From contig MEHQ01003861.1 in the NCBI GenBank assembly GCA_008828725.1, positions 62,001 through 126,000 on the forward strand: 64,000 nt of DNA, written 5' to 3'. Both the position numbers and the translations under genes were made by a program. Below the pieces are notes generated by a model. The model had not been told where the DNA came from, did no database searches, and saw nothing but the letters and a program-made list of their open reading frames with translations. Below, piece by piece: positions 56,700 to 64,000 of the stretch. Source of the DNA: Saccharina japonica. Its lineage: Eukaryota; Sar; Phaeophyceae; Laminariales; Laminariaceae. Numbering within the stretch: position 1 is the first letter of the stretch; each line of letters begins with the position of its first letter.

Positions 56700-57788
56700 G
56701 TAAAAAACGCACCAGACGAACGGTGTTGTCCAAGACTTTTTGGCTGTGAGAAATAATAAAACATACTTTCGAATTTGCCCCTGAACAGCAGAATAATAGC
56801 GAATGTGTGTGTGTGTGTCCTCCAAACTCTTGATGAAAGTTGTACGCAATTTTAGTACGGGTATTGTACATGTCGTATTATTTCATTGCCTTCGTGATCA
56901 CACCCCCTCCTACGACGCGTATTTCCGTGTTGTTGTACCAGGTATGTATATAGTCGTAGCCACATTGACAGAAGAACACGAAAAAAACATCTAGATAATT
57001 TGAGACCGAACTGCTCGCTTTTCGTACCGCGTCAGCAAGTAGCAATACGTAGGAGTATTGTTTTTCGATTTTCAATATGCCCGTTGTGCTGTATGCGCGG
57101 GTATATTACGCTCTGTAGTCGTTGTGGCGGGTAGCATGTACGTAGTGTGATGTCCTCGTGTCGGGCGTAAAGGAAAGTGTACGTATGGCCTCTGATTTGT
57201 GTAAAGTTCGCCACAATCAGCTGAAAGCTAAAAATATATAGACAAATCCAGGTGTGCCATGTTATGCCAAAATCAGGTGCTATGTGAGGCTGGCGAATGA
57301 CAAGTGTCCTAGCGAGTTTTACTTGGTTTTAGTGTTGTACTTGATTTTAAACTAAACTGACCAGGTGTACCTGATTTTGGTTGAAACCCTATAACGATAA
57401 CATTTCAACCAAAACGATGTGCATGAAAACGCAAATGGCGCTAAAAATACGGTAATATTAAAACACGTAAAATGGAACCGTCGATGAACCAGCAGCCCAA
57501 CAACTGCTGATGCGTGTGTCAACGGCTGATCTTGTGTGTGACGCAGAGGGGCACGAAGTTAGGTCGAGCTACGAACTACACATTCACGGGATCACGTAGC
57601 TCGAGCATACGTGGATAGGATCGGAAATAATTATGGCGACGGAAATGTTACACACACGCGCTACTCAGATATCATTATAGGACTCAGCGAAACGTCTAAA
57701 ATAATATTATGATCAAAATTTACCTCAGTCTCCGCCACGACGGGGACGCGGAGATAGTGAACGGCTAAATATTATCTTCCACACATCC
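56700..57788. other. Intergenic stretch, nothing recognised
   Basis: A short tg-type microsatellite lies near 56803-56817. Frames are short and without motifs. Confidence 0.4.
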
Positions 57789-58092
57789 GGTCGCCCCGGT
57801 GGTCTAACTGGTAGCCACGAAGCCTGTAGGCCCGGATGTCGAGGGTTCGATTCTCCCCATGGAGGTTTTTATTCTCAAATGACACCGACTGTCGAGAGCG
57901 CATATTATAGCGTGGGTAAGCAAAACTCGACGAAAGTTGACGAGGGAAGAAAGCGCTGAAATCTTCTAGCGATAAAAACCAAGGCAAAAATTGTAGTGGG
58001 GGAGGAGGGAGAGGAGCCTACTTTGTGACCCCGGATCTGAGTTACGACTGGGGAGGGAGAAGGACGGAAGTGCGAAGATAATGAATGGGATG
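57789..58092 (+). mobile_element. tRNA-derived SINE, best-preserved copy
   Basis: ggtcgccccggtggtctaac and tggtagccacgaagcc give the A-box region, and gagggttcgattctcccc the B-box. They are followed by caccgactgtcgagagcgca, tattatagcgtgggtaag and the full 3' domain to gataatgaatgggatg. It abuts the ttg-repeat end of the 735-bp copy that follows. It is the best reference for the family here. Confidence 0.9.
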
Positions 58093-58106
58093 TTGTTGTT
58101 GTTGTT

Positions 58107-58835
58107 GTCTTCACGTTAAACTCGTTTTAGTTGCTAATCCCTATAGTCTGATCTAGCAAGATCACAGCCCGTGGTCACAAAAGTGCTAGAGCCATCAGAG
58201 AATTCTAAAGAACACGCACACTTAGCAGGGAAAGGGTACACAAGTCCGAAGAGGTACACCTAAAATCCCTACAGCATGTTATGCGTGTCCAAAACTGAAC
58301 TACACGCCCGCAATCTCCATTCGACTACAGCAGCATCGTCCCCCCCCCCCCCCTCCCACTCTTTACCAAGAATTTGCCGACTACAGCGTAACTACTGTCT
58401 GAAGTGCTATCTGTACAAAAACACACGGTAGGCGTGGGAACAAGATGGAGCACGCAGCTGCTGTCTGAAGTGCTGCCGGAATGACAGTCCGCGGGCACAC
58501 AGTGAAAAAGAACAGCCAACCAAAGCCATCACGTCAATTGACAATTGACCGAATCTATCCTGAACGTCTGTGTTAGGTACAGCAATATAAACATCGACAC
58601 TGATTAGGAATCGTTCCACATTGAAGGGGTCTTCCACGATCAGGCACACAATGAAGGCACCCGGGGTGTCCGCGCCATCTCTGCCGCGTCTCTTTACAAA
58701 ACCAGTGACGTCATCCACACAGACCCAACAACGAAATTCAGGGGGGGAAACAAAAAAAACAAAAATGATTGTCCGTTCGTCACGGGTCGATGTCGTCCGT
58801 GCTCCGGATGGCTGCTCCGCGCTGCTGTGCTGCTG
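58107..58835 (-). repeat. 735-bp dispersed repeat with AAC tail, copy 1
   Basis: It is nearly identical to 61868-62604 (same orientation; a few substitutions and small indels, including the C-run near 58340). On the minus strand it ends gtttaacgtgaagac then AAC units, like a retroposon tail. The CAG-rich other end is where the copies diverge. Frames inside (for example minus 58407 upward) differ in phase between copies, so the block is not under clear coding constraint. Source could be the 3' part of a LINE or a transcribed gene. Confidence 0.8.
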
Positions 58836-59090
58836 CTGCGGCGTGCTGCTGTGATCCGGCGCGCCGCTCCGGTGCCACTTGGCCAGTCCTAGCACGACCA
58901 CACTCGACCTGCTCCGTCCGTACTCGCTCTCGTTGTTGTCCTTCCCAGTCGGCTCCTCGCTTTCTCCCTCGTTGCACTCAGGGTGCTTGGTCTGGAAAAT
59001 AAAATTTCTCGCGCTGAAGGGATTGACCAGTCCAAACAACAGCTCGTCGCCACACCCTCCCTCCTCCTTTGATGGCGAAGCCAGGTTACT
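58407..59090 (-). CDS. Doubtful protein-like frame overlapping the 735-bp repeat
   Basis: Up to 226 codons are open after a possible acceptor gtactgtcag (near 59091): S-N-L-A-S-P-S-K-E-E-G-G, F-G-L-V-N-P-F-S-A-R-N-F-I-F, C-N-E-G-E-S-E-E-P, and further R-D-G-A-D-T-P-G-A-F-I-V-C-L. The upstream half looks more like a genuine exon than the half in the repeat. A separate minus-strand frame at 59122-59505 is also mildly protein-like but cannot be joined in phase with an obvious intron. No family is recognised. Confidence 0.22.
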   Translation of the reverse strand, partial: SNLASPSKEEGGCGDELLFGLVNPFSARNFIFQTKHPECNEGESEEPTGKDNNESEYGRSRSSVVVLGLAKWHRSGAPDHSSTPQQQHSSAEQPSGARTTSTRDERTIIFVFFVSPPEFRCWVCVDDVTGFVKRRGRDGADTPGAFIVCLIVEDPFNVERFLISVDVYIAVPNTDVQDRFGQLSIDVMALVGCSFSLCARGLSFRQHFRQQLRAPSCSHAYRVFLYR

Positions 59091-59099
59091 CTGACAGTA

Positions 59100-60514
59100 C
59101 AGCTCCCTCTAGCAAACACACCTAGGGCCGTGTACATAGTGTGCGTCCACCTTTCTGATGGCGTCTGCCTCCACGCACAAAAGTGAGATGGACATTGCTG
59201 TCTACACCGACGGCCAAAAAGGCCCGTGCATCTGAACTTTTGCGCCTAACGCACCAGTGCCGATCCAACTCTACCGCTGCACACGCTTCGCGGCGGGTGC
59301 GCAGCAGCAAGAATGTATCGGTCCGCTTGAGGGTGAGCCTAGCCTTGCTCGCTAGAAAGACCCCCCCCCTCGCTATGGGCCATGCCAAAGCAAAAGCTTT
59401 GCCGAGGCAGCGAGGGGAAGAAGGGAAGTGGAAAAAAAAAAAAAAATTGCAGAGGGAACACATTCTGGAAATGTTGATGTTCCCCGTGAAAAGGCAGAAA
59501 TTCAAAAAAGGCTTTTCTTTGCTCTCTTGATTCCACCCGAAGCAATCCCACCCGGATATGAATCCATTTCGCCCCCAGCTCCCACCAAAATATATAGATT
59601 GTGTAGAAATGTAATGACCCCTCAGCAGGAGTCGCCGGAGGCCGAGAGCACCAAGCGCGAACCGTAACCGTTTTACATGAAGCGTTCAAAAGTGCCGATT
59701 GAAAAACAAGGTCGTCTCGAAGCCCCCCTGAAATCAAAACAGCAACATCATTCCGGAGCTGGGCACTAAAGACCGCCGCGTAGCTATACCACCACCACCT
59801 CTTCCTTCTGTTTCGCTAGTTGTAGTCACAGTACGTGTAAGTAGATATGTACAAGTACTGTACAAGTACATATAGAGCCAAGCAACGGCAGCACAAAACC
59901 TTCCCCTACGATGTGGAGTACCCAGCTCGTAGACAAACAATTGATAAAAACAAAAACTCTGATAATACGGAGAAACAAAGCAAGAAAGGGACCACGGCCA
60001 AATTGAATGAAGCTGAATATAATATTGTATTGCGAGGGATTGCATAGCGCATCACTGCGTTCGTGCCCCCCTGGACGAGCTGCGACAGTTGCGGGTCGCG
60101 CCCCCCATGGAGGGGCTGCGACAGCAGTGCGACAGGCAATACACCAAGCAAACAAAAATGATGGAAACCCAGGAATAACCACCGAGGAAAAGTGAAAGTA
60201 CCGGGCTCGCCATGCACTAATCGAGGTACTGAAGGATTTCTTCCTTCTCACAGGGACGTGAACGAGGGGCGAAATTAAAAGGAAAACCAAGTAACGCCGC
60301 TCCGTAGCCAAACGACTATATTACACATTCCCTGTTTGTTCACGGTCGGTCCCGGTTTAACGCAGATCGACTCAGGTATATACACATTGTTTGGCGACCC
60401 ACAGAACTGTTGCGGGATCCTCACGACTGCTGTAGCACAAACGATAATCATATAAATAGGATATAAATATTTTAGACACCTAACTAACTAAAATGGTCAG
60501 GAAGGAAAAAAAAA
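59100..60514. other. Stretch with weakly protein-like frames only
   Basis: Apart from the minus-strand frame at 59122-59505 noted with the previous candidate, I see only short frames. Around 59345 a run of eight to ten C and around 59435 a run of A are present. No element ends are evident. Confidence 0.35.
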
Positions 60515-60615
60515 AATTGGTTTGGGCTAAATCGTACAGGGATCACAGCAGTGCTCCGATTGTTTTTCACCATTTTAGATAGTTAGCTGTCAACGAAATA
60601 CTTTTCGGGCACCCT
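60515..60615 (+). repeat. Dispersed repeat X copy 2
   Basis: This is the counterpart of 14480-14612 in the same orientation. It is followed by gggagggggaagaagagtat and gtgacccgcaaactgagtta at 60626-60676, a worn relic of the SINE 3' domain. Confidence 0.5.
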
Positions 60616-60689
60616 CGGCCGCGGTTGGGAGGGGGAAGAAGAGTATGCTATATATGTGACCCGCAAACTGAGTTACGCCTATAAATTGG

Positions 60690-61854
60690 ATATATAGAGA
60701 CAATACAGTGGGGGCCCGGATTAAAGAAATATTGTGTTAAGAAACGGAGGCTGGGATTGTGATAAAAAAAACGAAATTTCCTGTAAGAAAGACAGCTCAA
60801 ACTGGGCAACGAAATATGAAAAATGCTACATAAGAAACAGCAGTGATTGTCGTTCCATCTAATTTAAGAAACGAGGTCGGTCCGGAGCGTGGTACGGAAA
60901 AAGAAACCTGGTTTTTTGGTTGTCATCCCCCTTTGGTTAAAACCTTCGAGCCGTGCTACGAGTACCGCACAGAAAAGTGAACCAAGTAATAAAGTCTCAT
61001 CACAGCCGACATTCTTTCTTTTTCTTCACTTGTTTTTTTTCCCCAACAGTTTTTTGTTTGACAGTTTCATCACAAGTCATAAATGCAATGTCCCTTGGTG
61101 GAAAATCAAAAAGAGCCCTAGATCAGTAGCTCGTTAAACGTGGGGTGCTTGTGAGATCGGGACTGGGTTGGTTCGGAGGGTTGATAACACGTACCAGGTA
61201 GAGCACATCAGAGGTCTAGGTGTGGGTATGACTACGTTGGAGTCGTACAGCACGGATGAGGGCTCCGCTGTTGGGGCGTGGGTGGAGGTAGGGCAACAGG
61301 AGGGGGTGAGGAGGTCGGGGCGGGCGCTAACTCCGAATGTCCGCAACGCGGAGCTTGCAGCTTAGGTGGGGGCGAGCTGATCCGCCTATTAATAGTGTTA
61401 GTATGGTATACGTAGAGTGTATGACAGGCTCCATTGAGGGTCAGGTTTGTTGATTGGGGAGGTCAAGGGAGTACCCTCATATCCAAGGTATTACAGTGTG
61501 GTGTGTGGTACAGTAGTACCAAACTCGTCAGTTGCGGCTGACGTGTACAATGTCGACATGATACGTGGTTTTCGCGGCATATATGAATATGAAATAAGAA
61601 ACACTGGAAAAACTACAAATTTAGTCGAGCAAAATAAGAAAAATGATAAAAGAAATGCCGTCAATGTTGCTGGTGTGGGCACACGAATTGATAATTTGAG
61701 CCTGGAAGCCAAACTGACGTTTCTTAACCCCCTGAGAACCCTCCCCCCGTTTTTGGGGACAACTTACTTGGAATTAGTGTGGGACGTTTTTTTCGTTTCT
61801 AAATGGGTTAACACCGGGCCCCTACTGTATGGGTCAACATACGAAATTTACTGC
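60690..61854. other. Intergenic stretch, no supported gene
   Basis: A G-rich patch at 61130-61380 has a plus-strand frame with an R-R-S-G-R phrase but no domain. Elsewhere it is AT-rich. Nothing further is recognised. Confidence 0.35.
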
Positions 61855-61867
61855 TGTATGTTGTTGT

Positions 61868-62604
61868 TATCGTCACATTAAACTCGTTTCAGTTGCTAAT
61901 CCCTATAGTCTGATCTAGCAAGATCACGGCCCGTGGTCACAAAAGTGCTAGAGCCATCAGAGAATACTAAAGAACACGTACACTTAGCAGGGAAAGGGTA
62001 CACAAGTCCGAAGAGGTACACCTAAAATCCCTACAGCATGTTATGGGTGTCCAAAACTGAACTACACGCCCGCAATCTCCATTCGACTACAGCAGCATCG
62101 TCCCCCCCCCCCCCCCCCACTCTTTACCAATGAATTTGCCGACTACAGCGTAACTACTGTCTGAAGTGCTATCTGTACAAAAACACACGGTAGGCGTGGG
62201 AACAAGATGGAGCACGCAGCTGCTGTCTGAAGTGCTGCCGGAATGACAGTCCGCGGGCACACAGTGAAAAAGAACAGCCAACCAAAGCCATCACGTCAAT
62301 TGACAATTGCCCTAATCTATCCTGAACGTCTGTGTTAGGCACAGCATTATAAACATCGACACTGACTATTAATAGGAATCGTTCCACATTGAAGGGGTAT
62401 TCCACGATCAGGCACACAATGAAGGCACCCGGGGTGTCCGCGCCATCTCTGCCGCGTCTCTCAACCAGTGACGTCATCCACACAGACCCAACAACGAAAT
62501 TCAGGGGAAAAAACGAAAAAAACAAAAATGATTGTCCGTTCGTCACGGGTCGATGTCGTCCGTGCTCCGGATGGCTGCTCCGCGCTGCTGTGCTGCTGCA
62601 TGGC
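61868..62604 (-). repeat. 735-bp dispersed repeat with short tail, copy 2
   Basis: This is the near-identical partner of 58107-58835. The tail here is short (ttgttgtta on the plus strand). The same C-run (62101-62118) is longer. The two copies lie 3.76 kb apart in direct orientation, so either two retroposition events or one local duplication could explain them. Confidence 0.8.
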
Positions 62605-62777
62605 ATGTAAAAATGCAAAATTTAAACATACCAGGACAGGATGGGGGTATACGAAAACAAAGTACTCGTACAGTAAACAATTACAGCAGTGCGTATACGT
62701 AGTCGAGGGATATATTATATTCAGTTCACACCTTCGAGGGACACTTTTATATTACTATATTAAAAGTCCACACTGCC

Positions 62778-62896
62778 GGTCGCCCCGGTGGTCTAACTGG
62801 TAGCCACGAAGCCTGTAGGGCCGGATGTCCAGGGTTCGATTCTCCCCATGGAGGTGTTTATTATAACAAAACACCGACTGTCGAGAGCGCATATTA
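62778..62896 (+). mobile_element. SINE 5' half, split from its 3' half
   Basis: The head and B-box (ggtcgccccggtggtctaac, cagggttcgattctcccc) continue to tgtcgagagcgcatatta and then stop. The matching continuation tagcgtgggtaa appears at about 63540. The whole is one SINE copy of the main head type, interrupted by a 643-bp segment. Confidence 0.8.
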
Positions 62897-63539
62897 CGTA
62901 CCCGTTGTATGGGTGGCGCCCAAGGGAAGGGAGACGGAGGGTGGGGAGGGTCATAGGGAAACCAGGACGGACGAAAACAGGAAAGAGACGGCAAACAGAG
63001 TAGGTGCCAGACCGAATAGCTGGTAGAACCTGCCTGTACTACGGGCACAAACCTGCCTCAGCTGGCCTTTGGTGTGCTCCGGCTGGCTGTCCTATCCTGT
63101 CGTTCTCAGTCTTGCTCTGTTGGCGCTGTTTCGGTCCATTTATTTTTCTTTCATTTCATTTGGTTTTTAGTGGAGGTCGCATCTCCTCTGGGAGAAGCAC
63201 GACACTGTCTTTCTTTTTGTCATGCTTTTCATTTGGTTGCTTGATTGTTGATTTGCTTCAGTATATTTACTTTTTATTTTTTTTTCTTTTCGCTTTTTTT
63301 CTTTTATCTCTTTTTTTCTCTTGCATGCAGCTGGATTGCTAGCAGGGTAGGTCTTGCCTGTCGTATATGGCGTTGCATTGTCTGCTCTGCTTACTGCACT
63401 GAGTGTAGTATCTCTATGTCCTAGTTTTGTGACCACAGAACTGGTACCTTTTTAGGATGAAGAATCGGCACGGACACTGGGTGTGCTGGATGTCGACGGG
63501 TAGAAAGGAAGGTTTAATGTGAAGAACGCACACACACAT
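62897..63539 (+). mobile_element. 643-bp insertion inside a SINE, retroposon-like 3' end
   Basis: The right end reads ggtttaatgtgaagaacgca followed by a short CA run, resembling the terminus of the 735-bp repeats (gtttaaygtgaaga plus a microsatellite tail). The left end begins cgtacccgttgtatgggtgg. Comparing with the intact SINE at 57.8 kb (catattatagcg), left plus right flank equals the uninterrupted sequence, so no target duplication is visible. It contains a reverse copy of repeat W. No protein is recognised. Confidence 0.55.
63240..63450 (-). repeat. Dispersed repeat W copy 2
   Basis: On the minus strand it has ttctgtggtcacaaaac, taagcagagcagacaatgca, catatacgacaggcaagacc and then a long A-rich tail, the same order as at 14.63-14.80 kb. 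It lies inside the segment that splits the SINE, so it is part of, or nested in, that insertion. Confidence 0.6.
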
Positions 63540-63722
63540 AGCGTGGGTAAAGCAAAATTTGACGAAAGTTGACGAGGGAAGAAAGTGCTGAAACCTTCTC
63601 GCGATAAAAACCAAGGCAAGAACCGTAGTGGGGGAGGAGGGAGAGGAGCCTACTTTGTGACCCCGGATCTGAGTTACGACTAGGGATGGAGAAAGACGGA
63701 AGTGCGAAGATAATAGATTGGA
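63540..63722 (+). mobile_element. SINE 3' half, split from its 5' half
   Basis: It continues tagcgtgggtaaagcaaaat, gttgacgagggaagaaagtg, the gggggaggagggagagg block, cctactttgtgaccccgg and gagttacgactagggatgg, ending in gataatagattggaggg and an A-rich tail. It is the best preserved 3' domain together with the 57.8-kb copy. Confidence 0.85.
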
Positions 63723-64000
63723 GGGAAAAACAAGAACAAAAAAAACTGTGTTGCAAGCCTTCCATGTGTTCATTTGGACACAACAGGGACACGATATTGT
63801 ATCACGGTGGTTGTCATCAACAAACTGTGTTAGGGTATCAATTCGCGGACGCACAGCTGTCGTCATTCGGGTCAGTGGCTCGGCTTGCAACCGAACAAAG
63901 GGGCACCCGGTGAGACAGGACTCGCATGTCACATAGCCAAACTGGAGGATGCTCTCAGCACGTGGATCTGGCCATACTTTTGCCACGGGTAGGCTGGGGC
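63723..64000. other. Window end, nothing recognised
   Basis: Short frames without motifs. No element end was seen before the window closes. Confidence 0.4.

Noticed and set aside
61168-61365. Retroelement Pol fragment suggested by an R-R-S-G-R phrase
   Set aside because: A five-residue phrase in a G-rich frame is not enough, and no neighbouring domain supports it.

Overview
This window looks like a gene-poor, repeat-rich piece of a eukaryotic nuclear genome, probably from an alga or another protist. Support for this comes from GT-AG exon boundaries, tRNA-derived SINEs, DNA transposons with target-site duplications, TTAGGG-type interstitial telomere motifs and large non-coding stretches. The few recognisable proteins (a root-cap-like secreted protein and an SGNH/PC-esterase-type hydrolase) fit a stramenopile or similar alga. 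That lineage call is inference and is weak. There is nothing prokaryotic here: no operons and no Shine-Dalgarno-linked gene runs.

Protein-coding content is sparse. The best supported items are: (i) a long minus-strand reading frame at 5.2-6.2 kb with a cysteine-bearing root-cap-like domain; (ii) a minus-strand two-exon start of a secreted protein at 49.4-50.4 kb, whose splice sites and reading phase agree and which carries a GNSH motif; (iii) a minus-strand terminal exon at 40.4-40.9 kb ending in an SGNH/PC-esterase-type H-x-C-L-P-G-P-P-D block. Items ii and iii may be the two ends of one gene of about 10 kb. A cysteine-rich candidate secreted protein (10.0-10.5 kb) and several candidate exons (41.1, 47.0, 48.6, 51.1 and 58.4-59.1 kb) are given with low confidence.

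Mobile elements and repeats dominate. From left to right: a 42-bp tandem repeat (3.0 kb); SINEs (8.2, 16.0, 21.2 kb); a long-TIR element flanked by TTAA (14.8-15.6 kb); a small TIR element with an internal telomere tract (15.8 kb, second copy at 28.0 kb); two almost identical tandem copies of a 2054-bp TA-flanked element ending in hairpins (17.0-21.1 kb), with an inverted third copy at 31.8-33.4 kb and an apparent empty site at 56.2 kb; a three-copy dispersed repeat (23.3, 24.0, 29.7 kb); a 1.7-kb non-autonomous hAT-type element with a perfect 8-bp target duplication (24.7-26.4 kb); a TA-flanked TIR element holding an array of about 180-bp satellite monomers (26.7-29.3 kb) and its compact relative (54.6-55.4 kb); a palindrome array interleaved with telomere motifs (36.2-36.6 kb); a PIF/Harbinger-type MITE with a 34-bp perfect hairpin (38.6 kb); and a recent pair of about 735-bp copies with AAC-type tails (58.1 and 61.9 kb).

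The genes do not form a visible pathway. The two firm ones point to secreted or cell-surface functions. The most unusual structure is the hairpin-ended TA-flanked element present as a tandem dimer.
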